A DNA stretch of 64,000 nt from Acanthaster planci (lineage: Eukaryota; Echinodermata; Asteroidea; Valvatida; Acanthasteridae). The stretch spans positions 3,713,747 to 3,777,746 of the forward strand of contig NW_019091356.1 in NCBI RefSeq assembly GCF_001949145.1, read 5' to 3'. This document shows positions 34,701-41,117 of the stretch, one piece after another. Within the stretch, counting starts at the first letter, position 1. Each line of letters opens with the position of its first letter. A program made the position numbers and the translations under genes. Below the pieces are notes generated by a model. It did no database searches, was not told the origin of the DNA, and worked only from the letters and a program-made list of their open reading frames with translations.

Positions 34701-34787
34701 CGAGCAGATGGAATCCGACGCAGCCTACGGCGGAAACAGCAAGAAAACCTTCGACCCACAATCCTCTCCAATGAAATGGTGATCTAA
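10526..34787 (+). CDS. FMNL: Formin-like protein (FMNL/FRL family), 26 coding exons
   Basis: A diaphanous-related formin that nucleates and elongates unbranched actin filaments at the plasma membrane under Rho-family GTPase control. Coding exons are 10526-10750, 21141-21224, 21780-21860, 22009-22088, 22428-22511, 24432-24594, 24727-24803, 25251-25344, 25794-25871, 26334-26444, 27301-27450, 27673-27774, 28133-28391, 28748-28903, 29393-29517, 29637-29839, 30326-30473, 30657-30743, 31053-31202, 31461-31590, 32244-32407, 32647-32748, 33341-33379, 33625-33705, 34145-34238 and 34678-34787. Every junction is GT-AG and phases match throughout, giving about 1058 codons, close to vertebrate FMNL2. Domains in order: N-terminal MGQSLS (myristoylation-type), GTPase-binding/FH3 region (about 78-440), glycine-rich segment (about 457-525), FH1 (about 530-580), FH2 (about 585-960, with the GNYLN signature) and DAD (DGAIENII at about 1014, followed by an Arg-rich stretch). 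The DAD normally folds back on the N-terminal domain to hold the protein inactive. The family call is secure; exon 1 and the exon 13 boundaries are less certain than the rest. Confidence 0.97.
10751..21140 (+). other. FMNL intron 1 (10.4 kb)
   Basis: The intron runs from GTAAGT at 10751 to a pyrimidine-rich acceptor ending in CAG at 21140. I see no exon with family similarity inside it. It contains many TACATGTA-type words, a T-run/G-run junction near 15453-15470 and a cluster of TAATTA motifs near 19111-19300. A large first intron of this kind commonly carries enhancers or an alternative promoter, but nothing here proves it. Confidence 0.7.
19111..19300. promoter_or_regulatory. Cluster of TAATTA homeodomain-type motifs
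   Basis: TAATTAATTA at 19111, TTAATTA at 19154, and AATTAATTGCTAATTAC at 19281-19297 lie within 190 bp, with another CTAATTAA at 19625. TAATTA is the core site for many homeodomain proteins. In AT-rich intron DNA such clusters also arise by chance, so this is a weak enhancer candidate within FMNL intron 1. Confidence 0.25.
21141..21224 (+). CDS. FMNL: FMNL exon 2 (start of GTPase-binding region)
   Basis: 28 codons, phase 0 at both ends, encoding [20 protein letters not shown], which is nearly invariant in FMNL proteins at the start of the GTPase-binding/FH3 module. The donor is CCAG/GTGAGG. The sequence around this donor recurs in the following intron (see the repeat at 21210). Confidence 0.95.
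21210..21680 (+). repeat. Degenerate tandem repeat that includes the exon 2 donor
   Basis: About five diverged units of roughly 90 bp can be aligned by the shared CTGTTTG(T/C)CTGTCTGT core (near 21245, 21333, 21436, 21519 and 21605). The exon 2 end, TGACCAGGTGAGG at 21218, is echoed by TGACCAACTGAGG at 21407 and TGACCAGTTGAGG at 21586. Both echoes have lost the GT of the donor. The array therefore contains duplicated copies of an exon-intron border. Confidence 0.75.
21780..21860 (+). CDS. FMNL: FMNL exon 3
   Basis: 27 codons, phase 0, between TTGCAG and GTGAGA. It encodes [15 protein letters not shown], matching the family segment in which NPPHTYIQKL is typical. Confidence 0.93.
22009..22088 (+). 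CDS. FMNL: FMNL exon 4
   Basis: 80 bases from TTTCAG to GTGAGT, leaving phase 2. It encodes [13 protein letters not shown], which aligns with the family [13 protein letters not shown]. Confidence 0.93.
22089..22427 (+). repeat. FMNL intron 4 with C-rich 15-bp tandem repeat
   Basis: The whole intron is strongly C-rich on the + strand. Its middle part (about 22297-22350) is three to four exact or near-exact copies of a 15-bp unit, CGCCCAACCCTACCC, followed by a normal acceptor. A skewed C-rich array this close to splice sites is uncommon in this window. Confidence 0.8.
22428..22511 (+). CDS. FMNL: FMNL exon 5
   Basis: 84 bases between CTACAG and GTGAGT, phase 2 at both ends. It encodes [20 protein letters not shown], almost identical to vertebrate FMNLs in the FH3 region. 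Confidence 0.95.
22512..24431 (+). other. FMNL intron 5
   Basis: A 1.9-kb intron. It contains the tRNA-like element listed at 22766. The remainder is AT-rich single-copy-looking sequence with no supported exon. Confidence 0.7.
22766..22838 (-). repeat. tRNA-derived SINE head or tRNA pseudogene
   Basis: On the minus strand an A-box (TAGCTCAGTTGGTAGAGC) and a B-box (GGTTCAAATCC) are correctly spaced within about 73 bases. D- and T-stems form, and the acceptor stem pairs at six of seven positions. The anticodon loop has C instead of U at position 33 and the stem has a T-T mismatch, so a working tRNA is unlikely. It reads as the promoter-bearing head of a tRNA-derived SINE lying antisense to FMNL. 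Confidence 0.75.
24432..24594 (+). CDS. FMNL: FMNL exon 6
   Basis: 163 bases from TCTCAG to GTAAAC. The first part is a Ser/Arg-rich linker, much shorter than in vertebrates. The end encodes [17 protein letters not shown], a hallmark FMNL segment. Ends in phase 0. Confidence 0.95.
24727..24803 (+). CDS. FMNL: FMNL exon 7
   Basis: 77 bases from TTACAG to GTAAGA, encoding [20 protein letters not shown]. Matches the armadillo-like FH3 segment of FMNLs. Confidence 0.94.
25251..25344 (+). CDS. FMNL: FMNL exon 8
   Basis: 94 bases from CCCCAG to GTGAGT, encoding [20 protein letters not shown], an invariant FH3/DID block in the family. Phase 0 at the end. Confidence 0.96.
25794..25871 (+). CDS. FMNL: FMNL exon 9
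   Basis: 78 bases, phase 0, from TTCCAG to GTAAGT. It encodes [20 protein letters not shown], matching the family RFEKLMEHFRNEDNNIDFM. Confidence 0.94.
26334..26444 (+). CDS. FMNL: FMNL exon 10
   Basis: 111 bases, phase 0, from GGATAG to GTGAGA, encoding [20 protein letters not shown] and [11 protein letters not shown]. Near-identical to vertebrate FMNLs. Confidence 0.96.
26445..27300 (+). other. FMNL intron 10
   Basis: An intron of 856 bp. The first 250 bp is G-rich. The middle is the 54-bp minisatellite listed at 26831. From 27075 to about 27250 there are decayed copies of the same unit (recurring CAAGTC, CTAGTT and TTTTATC words). Confidence 0.8.
26831..27075 (+). repeat. 54-bp minisatellite, four copies plus a partial
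   Basis: Units begin AGTC(A/C)AGTC(C/T)TAGTTC at 26831, 26885, 26939, 26993 and 27047, so the spacing is exactly 54 bp. Copies differ at only a few bases. Because 54 is a multiple of three and the unit has no stop in two frames, it reads as an 18-residue protein repeat. It lies wholly inside intron 10 between well-supported exons and is not coding. Confidence 0.95.
27301..27450 (+). CDS. FMNL: FMNL exon 11
   Basis: 150 bases, phase 0, from TCACAG to GTAAGG. It encodes [20 protein letters not shown], then [18 protein letters not shown], which begins the coiled-coil that follows FH3. Confidence 0.96.
27673..27774 (+). CDS. FMNL: FMNL exon 12 (coiled coil)
   Basis: 102 bases, phase 0, from CTGTAG to GTAAGG. 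34 residues with heptad-like Leu/Ile spacing ([20 protein letters not shown]), corresponding to the coiled-coil between FH3 and FH1. Confidence 0.92.
28133..28391 (+). CDS. FMNL: FMNL exon 13 (glycine-rich segment)
   Basis: 259 bases from ATTAAG to GTAAGT, leaving phase 1. It starts [20 protein letters not shown], a continuation of the coiled coil, then runs into about 60 residues of almost pure Gly/Pro (GPGGGG-type repeats), ending FPPPPDD. The repeat is encoded by a GGCGGACCT-type minisatellite. Vertebrate FMNLs have Ser/Pro-rich sequence here, so the Gly tract is unusual. The frame is fixed by the exons on both sides. Confidence 0.88.
28748..28903 (+). CDS. FMNL: FMNL exon 14 (FH1)
   Basis: 156 bases from CTGCAG to GTAAGT, phase 1 at the end. 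It encodes uninterrupted runs of 12, 8 and 7 prolines separated by short Gly-containing spacers. This is the FH1 domain, which binds profilin-actin and feeds the FH2 ring. Confidence 0.94.
28904..29392 (+). other. FMNL intron 14
   Basis: A 489-bp intron. Positions 29170-29320 are dominated by decayed GATTTGATT/TTGATT repeats. No exon seen. Confidence 0.7.
29393..29517 (+). CDS. FMNL: FMNL exon 15 (start of FH2)
   Basis: 125 bases from ATGCAG to GTGGGC, phase 0 at the end. It encodes [20 protein letters not shown] and VFSELDD, the FH2 lasso segment with its conserved Trp and NQI(x)GT(V)F motif. Confidence 0.96.
29637..29839 (+). CDS. FMNL: FMNL exon 16 (FH2)
   Basis: 203 bases from CTGCAG to GTAAGG, phase 2 at the end. 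It encodes [15 protein letters not shown], a Lys-rich linker, then [19 protein letters not shown], the FH2 linker and knob entry. Confidence 0.96.
30326..30473 (+). CDS. FMNL: FMNL exon 17 (FH2)
   Basis: 148 bases from CTCCAG to GTAAGT, phase 0 at the end. It encodes [20 protein letters not shown] and LTEEDRLM, matching LPTENEVKVLRLYERERKP of the family. Confidence 0.96.
30657..30743 (+). CDS. FMNL: FMNL exon 18 (FH2)
   Basis: 87 bases, phase 0, from CAATAG to GTGGGT. It encodes [20 protein letters not shown], an FH2 helical segment. Confidence 0.95.
31053..31202 (+). CDS. FMNL: FMNL exon 19 (FH2 signature)
   Basis: 150 bases, phase 0, from TTTTAG to GTAAGA. It holds the FH2 signature [20 protein letters not shown] followed by QSLDT. 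This is the most conserved part of FH2. Confidence 0.97.
31461..31590 (+). CDS. FMNL: FMNL exon 20 (FH2)
   Basis: 130 bases from TTTTAG to GTGAGA, phase 1 at the end. It encodes [20 protein letters not shown], continuing the conserved FH2 block. Confidence 0.96.
31591..32243 (+). other. FMNL intron 20, AT-rich with GAATATTC ends
   Basis: A 653-bp intron. Positions 31700-31770 and 32090-32150 both contain GAATATTCAAAT/GAATATTCGAAT-type words in opposite sense, which suggests a decayed inverted-repeat element of about 450 bp between them. No exon is present. Confidence 0.5.
32244..32407 (+). CDS. FMNL: FMNL exon 21 (FH2)
   Basis: 164 bases from CTCCAG to a slightly weak GTAATA donor, phase 0 at the end. 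It encodes [20 protein letters not shown] and [16 protein letters not shown], the C-terminal half of FH2. Confidence 0.94.
32647..32748 (+). CDS. FMNL: FMNL exon 22 (end of FH2)
   Basis: 102 bases, phase 0, from TGCTAG to GTAGCT. It encodes [20 protein letters not shown], matching YFGENPKTTPPSVFF of FMNLs. Confidence 0.96.
32854..33274. mobile_element. TTAA-flanked piggyBac-like MITE, copy 1
   Basis: A 421-bp unit in FMNL intron 22, bounded on both sides by TTAA. The ends are inverted (CCCCTTTG... and ...AAGGGG). It matches the element at 55283 along almost its full length, including CTCAGCCCGCTTTTCAGCTA and GGCAGACCCTGGCTCTTG. TTAA target duplications with CCC...GGG termini are the mark of piggyBac-type transposition. 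No transposase frame is present, so it is non-autonomous. It is CpG-rich relative to its surroundings. Confidence 0.88.
33341..33379 (+). CDS. FMNL: FMNL exon 23 (micro-exon after FH2)
   Basis: 39 bases, phase 0, from TTTCAG to GTAATG, encoding [13 protein letters not shown]. It corresponds to KQAEEENELRKKQ in the post-FH2 helix of FMNLs. Confidence 0.88.
33625..33705 (+). CDS. FMNL: FMNL exon 24
   Basis: 81 bases, phase 0, from ATGCAG to GTATGT. It encodes an Ala/Lys-rich helix ([20 protein letters not shown]) linking FH2 to DAD. Phase and splice sites support it more than sequence similarity. Confidence 0.85.
34145..34238 (+). CDS. FMNL: FMNL exon 25 (DAD core)
   Basis: 94 bases from CGGCAG to GTACGG, phase 1 at the end. 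It encodes a basic helix and then DGAIENIIS, the core of the diaphanous autoregulatory domain. Reading on into the intron would add only GTDSVF before a stop at 34256. Confidence 0.95.
34678..34787 (+). CDS. FMNL: FMNL exon 26 (C-terminus)
   Basis: 110 bases from TTCGCAG to the TAA at 34785. It encodes [20 protein letters not shown] and ends NEMVI. The RRADxxRRSxRR basic cluster that follows the DAD core is typical of the main vertebrate FMNL C-terminal isoform. Confidence 0.95.
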
Positions 34788-36220
34788 ATCAGTCCCCAAA
34801 ATAACACCTCTCAGGAGAAAACCTTTGATACAACAGCTGATGGTGTCAGCATTCACAGGTCAGAGTTGACATTCTCTGAGAGAGAAAAAGTCAAGTTGCC
34901 TCCCTTGCCAAGATGGTTCAAATGTTCTCTGCTGGCTATAACTTGGCTCTTTGCATTGAACTGGAATATTTCAAGTTCCGTTTGTAAATATGAGGGGCAC
35001 CCCCAACATGTTACCACTTTGCTAACAGATAAATGACTGGTATTTAAAAAGAACAGGATTAATTTAATCTCAACTGTATATATGTGGAGCTCCCCTCTCA
35101 TAAAGTGCCATATTAAAATCTAAGCATTTTCCTTGTACATAGCAAGTTGTTAATGACATTACATTTTTTTTATAAGACTTAATAGGGCTGTGCTCCCCCT
35201 GTGTGGGGTGTGCCCTGAAATTGCTGGTAAATTTGTATTTAGTCAGCAAAGCCTTAGCACTGAACAGAGTCATCCTCAAATATTGCCCAAGAAAAAATAG
35301 GAAGACCATTAGACTTTTGTATAAAAGTTACCATTAGTGTAAAGATGATGATCTTTTTTAAGTTACAATTTTGAAAGGAAAATGGAGTGAGATTTGATGG
35401 ATTCCCCCATATCTTTTTTTTTTTAAATGGAAGCTCCAATCTTTGCCAAATGTATGCCAAAGTTTTATGACAGAGCTAGTGATATATTCGGAGGAGAGTT
35501 AGACTCTTTGTAGAGCTTTCTAGATGTTTGAATCGACGAGACACGGGCGCCAGGAGTCAATCCTTCCACTGTTCTTTCTGGAGACAAAACATCTCTTCCA
35601 TGTAAAGGTTGCAGAATGATGCCAATATCTTCCCTAAGTTGGTCAAAATCTCAGTGAGTTTGTTATTGGTCAGGAAAGCACCAGCTGCAGCAAATGTAAC
35701 TTAAATGAAGTCCCTGTCAACTCTTCATCATTTCCTTCTTGTGGTAGTGGCGCATGTGTGTAGATCTGTTTCACCCACGACTGGTTTGCGCTAAACATGA
35801 ACAATACCTCCACGTGTGGGCCACCGTGGCCACGGTCATCGCATATATTGTTATGGGCAGCTTCAACCACGGACAAACGCAAATGCGCATGCTGCATGCT
35901 TGACTAATTTATCTTGAATAAGTAGATTACCATCTCAACACTATCCACTCATTACCATCACAACAGATCGTGGTGCAGCACGATTGTGACATCACAGGAA
36001 AAAGGTCTGTAGCAAAAATTTATTTGAAATATCGACAAGATGTAGGACAAAATTACGAATGAGAATTGTCAGGTGATCAATGTTCTTTTCGCTTGTAATG
36101 GACAACCATTGTATGTGAACAACCCACGGGCATTGTATAGATACTTTAGTATGTTTTATATTGTAAAGTATTTTTAAAATTTTTTTTGTCTAATTAAAGA
36201 GTTCAGTCTGTACGATTTTA
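34788..36220 (+). other. Probable FMNL 3'UTR
   Basis: AT-rich sequence after the TAA, with no coding exon. ATTAAA at 36193-36198 is a plausible poly(A) signal near the far end. Several AT-rich signals further on (AATAAA-like at about 37124, 37191 and 37701) could extend it. The true end cannot be fixed from sequence. Confidence 0.45.
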
Positions 36221-36869
36221 AAATTTTGAAGCATTTCTAAATTTTTTTCGTACATTGGATTTTAACATGAACAATATGGACCTATCTGGAATGAGCTTCC
36301 TTCTCAATTGTGCAGTTTTCTCTAATGATGTGGTGATGATGGCCTATTTTAAAACCAATTAGAATCTACCTTTTTTGACACTTTCAGAGAAGCCAATCGT
36401 ATTGCCTGTTTCAAAGCTTTAGATTGTGCAGACATTTTGTCCACTAATAAGAACAGTAGTCAGGATCACATGGCGACAGTGTAACCAATCAGCTGTGATG
36501 TTTTAACAGTGCTTTTAGAAGAGAAGCAAACAAGGATTTTGAACCAGAATGTCTGTTGCCACAAAAGGAATATTCTTAATAGACAAAAACCAATTGAAAT
36601 TGGTACCGATATGCAAAGAGTGAAATACATTGTAAATGGAATGTGAGTGTATATTTTTTATGGAAATTTCAAACTTTAGTGTATTTTACTTGTGCACTCT
36701 AGCAATGCTTATGTAATCTTAGGTTAACAACCACAAGAAATGATTTTGTTTTAATTGATGGAAGATTTTTGCCACTTTTTTGTTCCTACTTCGACGCCTC
36801 TGCTCTGTTCCATTCCTCATACCTTTAGTGTAATTTCGTTAACAGTACTGGGTTCGAATGCTAATTAAT

Positions 36870-37095
36870 GGGGCAGCGTGGACATCCGGGAGTTTCACAG
36901 AAATACGGGTAGCAACCACACCGCGCCGATGAAAACAATTGCAACGAGCACGCGCGTACGTACAGATCAAAAAAAGATTGTATAAGCCGATCCTCGGATC
37001 GGGCTGGTTGGTGCGTGCGTACGTCGCCAAGGTCGCTGTTTCCACCGGCGCAGTACCTGTCATTTTGCGAGAATCCCGGATGTCCGCGCTGCCCC
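36870..37095. mobile_element. CpG-rich foldback element
   Basis: Left end (36870-36900) and right end (37060-37095) are inverted copies: GGGGCAGCG(T/C)GGACATCC followed by looser matching. Inner blocks also pair (GCGCCG(A/G)TG(A/G)AAACA), and the centre holds CCGATCCTCGGATCGG. Nearly the whole 226 bp can therefore fold on itself. It is much richer in CpG than its flanks. No protein is encoded, so it looks like a foldback MITE. Confidence 0.75.
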
Positions 37096-37333
37096 GTAGG
37101 GATCATAAACATTTGACATTTTTAAAAATAAATTAAAGCAAATAGTGCACATTTCTCTTTTTGTCACAACAATGCGACGTAGCCCTGACAATAAAAATAA
37201 AAACATTTCCACGGATGAGGTCGTGATGAAATTGCCCATGAAGGAAGTATCCAGTCATTGTTCGTAGTGCCCTCTGTTGACGTCAATGGTTAGAAAAACT
37301 GTCATTTTTTCTATATATTTTGAATACGGGCGA

Positions 37334-37446
37334 TTCACAATAGTGCGTCACCAAGAGTTTGCAATACATTGGCCAATCATAACGCGCGAAATTTGTCGAC
37401 CCTTTCCAAACGCATTGAAAAGTCTTGGTGGCACACTATTGTAAAA
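37334..37446. repeat. 113-bp unit with 20-bp inverted ends
   Basis: ACAATAGTGCGTCACCAAGA near the left end and its reverse complement (18 of 20 matching) near the right end bound a 113-bp stretch. It contains an inverted CCAAT motif (TTGGCCAATCAT) near 37370. It could be a very small MITE, or the CCAAT box could belong to a promoter. Inverted ends favour the former. Confidence 0.6.
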
Positions 37447-39050
37447 TGGCCGTCTTGGCCAATATTAATGTCATTTCTCTAGATACAAAATGTCTCACGA
37501 AATTTATATTTTGGATTCCAATATTTTGCCCAGATTCTAGCATAAACCATGAAACAATCCTCTAGCTTCAAGACGACTTGTTTCATGAACTTATGTCATA
37601 AAAATACAATTTTTTTTAATCTAGAGGGCGCCTTGCACACTTGTTATTTTGAGATGGTCCACGTTTGAGTTGTACCGTTTCTAGTCTCCTTTTGCATTTT
37701 AAATAAAGGGAATTTTGCCCATTGGAAGATTCTGTGTATTGAGGCATGGTTTGGGTACAAGTATTTCACGGAGAGAGAATGCAGTTCGATATTTTGAAAC
37801 GGCTCACTGACGGTAATTTGTCTACATTGGCTTCTGTAGGTGGAAATATGGACACACTATAAATACAAAAAATGTATTACATTGAAGAACCAGAATGGCT
37901 GGTTTTCCTGTTTGAAGGGAAAATATTTGATGCATAACCGGCTTTAAATAGCATTTTGTGAAGGTCACAAAAGATACCGACGCAGTGCACAGACCTGAAA
38001 TTCCGGAAGATTGCAAGGTTTGTGTTGAGTTAAATCATGAAGTTCGGGCGTATTTTGTCACTTTTCCTGTGAAAAACTGTACGCCGTCCCGTTTTCTCTT
38101 AATTTCAGACGAAGGTGTTCACATATGCATGCAAAGCATTGTGAATTGATGGCAGGAAACATGTTTCCAAAGGTATTTTATGAAATAAAACATTGCGATG
38201 AATATGTTACAAGCGAGTTGTCTCTTCTGTATCGTTCTTATCGTTACAAGTTCTTTCTGTTTTCATTTGAATCTGAGACAAGTCATGCCTCTCCCCCCCA
38301 CCGTTGTGTTCCCCAACAGTTTGCCCCTCCCCCCGACGTCTTATGCGCGTTGACGTCGCTGCGCGTCGACCCAGAAAGCTCCGCCCACTGTAAACGTAAC
38401 TCTAATTATAGAGCACGGACCCTTGCTCTTAACAGGTGCGCCCCTTTACCCAATGCCACCCTACACCTATTGCCTCCCATGCGCGGCTGCACGATCGGGC
38501 GTTTGTGCTTGCATAATGTAGGACAAACTCATGGCTATGGTTGGTCAGAACACAACGGGGCGGGGCGTAATGGATCTGTCTCTTGAAAAAGTAAACGTTC
38601 GCCAAAAACTCAAGAAAAAAGTAGGAGATTTTGGTTAAGGAACTATTTATCCTATCTAGTTATTAGATATTGTGACCTGAGAAACAGATCTCTCTTTTTT
38701 ATCTGTTAATAAAGTGTTGGCGTAATTCACATCGGGGAAAAAACTTTGACTCGTACCAACGCTGACAGTCAAAAGGTAAATGTACATGTACGCTGCATGT
38801 TCACGAATGCACATTGTGTAGGCGAGAGTCCACATAAAATAAAACTTCTGTGTCGAATCTCTATGCTCTAACTGTGTGGGGAAAACGACTACAGACTCAA
38901 ATATAGAAAAAAGTCACATTCGAGTTTTGGTGCAATCCTTCCATAGTCTTCATTTTTAAATCATATTAAAATCAATCAGATATGAAAACATGGGTGAACT
39001 TTAATCATGTGTGACGCAAAGCGCCAATGCAATGTAGATTTTGGTCTTAC
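37447..39050. other. Intergenic stretch between FMNL and GALNT
   Basis: No supported exon. Positions 38280-38580 are CpG-rich and hold TGACGTCG (38353) and a GC-box-like CTCCGCCCA (38383). The long + frame there (38125-38586) has no recognisable similarity and no splice context. This could be upstream regulatory DNA of the GALNT gene. Confidence 0.5.
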
Positions 39051-39099
39051 TTTTAGAGAACTGATTCCTACGGCTCTTGCGGTTCGAGAGGAGGCACGA

Positions 39100-39226
39100 T
39101 TGTCGTGCAAATCCAATTTTGTGTCAAATCAAAATGGCGACCAGCACTGGCGCAGAGGATCGTTTGCTGCCAACGCGGCCGCGCCGCTATGTCTATGCCT
39201 AGGAAGAGTCGTCATCGCCGCTCTTT
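39100..39226 (+). promoter_or_regulatory. Candidate GALNT promoter and 5' exon
   Basis: A short CpG-rich patch (39165-39225, including GCGGCCGCGCCGC) ends in a good donor, TTT/GTAAGT, at 39227. AAAATGGCGACC at 39131 resembles a YY1-type promoter motif. The ATG at 39134 opens a 22-codon upstream frame. The ATG at 39190 stays open to the donor and, if spliced to the acceptor at 40872, continues in frame into the GALNT start exon. There is no TATA box. Support is the donor, CpG content and frame; no transcript evidence. Confidence 0.45.
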
Positions 39227-39720
39227 GTAAGTTCTGTACATATACTGTTTATCTATTTTCGTCAGAACATGAAATTATTTTGATCTTTGCAGTGATATCT
39301 GTGCCACTTTTCAGTCATGTCGACAGCTGTGGATCTTTTCACCAACGACTTGATCATGTTGAACCGGAAAGAAAGTTAAAACGCATGGCTTGGACGTTAC
39401 ACGTTGCACGAAGGCATGGGTGGGCCTAATTATGCTAACGTTACACGTCGCTGGAAATTTAATATTCTTATTTATTGATGTGTTTGTTTGCGTTTGCCAG
39501 TTGTGTCCCAATTAATGTTCCATCATCTTCCATCATGTGCAGTTTTTACGTTGAAATGGGGTTTGTTTGGTATATGTCTGTTTGCAGTACAAGTTTCGAT
39601 TAAGAAGAGTTTATTTGCCAAGTTTGTGTTGAGGTGTTCATATGTCCTGGGCAGACGGTTTAAATTAACACAAAAAAGGATGAGAGTTTACTTTTACAAG
39701 TTTAGGAAGAGGGAAAAACA

Positions 39721-40222
39721 GGTGTTCATAACCTTTAGCACCCTGTTCCTATGATAAAGGAACAAATTCTACTTTTTCAAAACAACTTCTAGAAAAGGGT
39801 TGGTGATGTCCTCTTTCATATCAGAAAGAAAAGGGAACAGGGATTTTGGTTTTGAGGGAAATTTGGGGGTAAAATGGCAATGTACATGACCGCCCTGAAG
39901 AGATATGAATGATGACAAATTAACGAATGTAGTCTGGTTCTTTGACCTGGATGGAGATTTTTTTTGATGAATCCAAAATGCCTGAGTTCGGGTAACCAGA
40001 TGAGAAACAAAATGGCAGGATTCTGTGATTTGACAGAGCAGTTATCTTTTGCCAAACTGAGGTTAGAAATTTGTGGTTTTTCTTGAATAAATATTGTAAA
40101 AATTTACCTAACCTAGGCTTTTCAGGATTAAGTAATGGTTTCTTAAGGTCAAAATGTTAGTCTGAGAAAGTGGACTTTGGTTTCCTTATCATAGGAACAG
40201 GGTGCTAAAGGAAATGAACACC
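39721..40222. mobile_element. Foldback MITE with about 40-bp inverted ends
   Basis: The left end (39721-39761) and right end (40183-40222) are reverse complements at about 38 of 40 positions, sharing CTTTAGCACCCTGTTCCTAT. The 420 bp between them has no coding potential. No clear target duplication is visible. It lies in what would be the first (5'UTR) intron of GALNT. Confidence 0.88.
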
Positions 40223-40903
40223 AAAAAAACAAGTGAGGTAGTGGGAGAGAGTGGTATACAAATTACCAGACAGATGAGGCTCCCCTGAACTTAAGTAACA
40301 AATGCTGATGATTATGATTTTGTAAACTAGGCCTACCCCCAGAACTGTGGGGTTTGGCGTCCGCTGTGGGGAGTGTGGTAGAAGTCGAAACCCACAGTTC
40401 TTGGGGGATATTTGTCAACATGGTTAATACCCCTAGGGAGAACTTAACTGGATGAAGGAAATTTATTAAGTCTATCAGCATCATCTATACACCTGTACAT
40501 TCATAATGACCCTTTTACCCCCTCTAGGCCTAAACATTTCTGAATACTCTTCCATTGGTTCCTCTTGTGAATTTATACGGTTCGATGTTTTGCAAGCCTA
40601 ATTCCTCCAAGGTGAATCAATTTTGACGGACAGTGGCATCGCTTTGGTTTCTGCATGTTTTTTCCAGGAAGTGAACTGAGCCACACCCCTACCTCAAAGC
40701 TCAGCACTCGGAGCAACTGGAACCAACCCCCACAAGGCAGAAGAGAAGCGAGAATTGGACTCCTCATGCACATCCTCTGTCAGTAATTTTGACGGGCCAT
40801 CACAATATAACTCCGCTTGTGTCTTGGGAGCGCAGGTTTTTCTACCGATTCCTACTTACTTTTTTATTTTAGCAGCTGCAATCTTGGAACTTTTGTCGAC
40901 AAC

Positions 40904-41117
40904 ATGTTGCCCAAACGCCGGCAGTGTAAAATCATCATCGCGACATCCCTAGTATGGATTCTTATTGACTTTGGACTGTTGTTATACTACACCGCGCCTT
41001 GCATCGGGCCCGGCTGTGCTAAGCAAGATAACGAGAATAAACAGGGGCCGTTTCAACGGATCATAGAGAGGGCGAACGATTTCATGAAACGCAGGCCTGA
41101 AGAAAGAAAACAAATAG
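40904..41117 (+). CDS. GALNT1: GALNT exon 1 (cytoplasmic tail, membrane anchor, stem)
   Basis: The ATG opens [20 protein letters not shown], which aligns with the N-terminus of vertebrate GALNT1, so this is the conserved start. The exon itself begins at an acceptor (TTTTAG, 40872), showing that a 5' exon lies upstream. The donor is GTAGGT at 41118, phase 1. Confidence 0.93.

Noticed and set aside
38125-38586. 153-codon + strand frame in a CpG-rich region
   Set aside because: No family is recognisable and there is no splice or start context. Composition explains the absence of stops; I treat the region as possible regulatory DNA.
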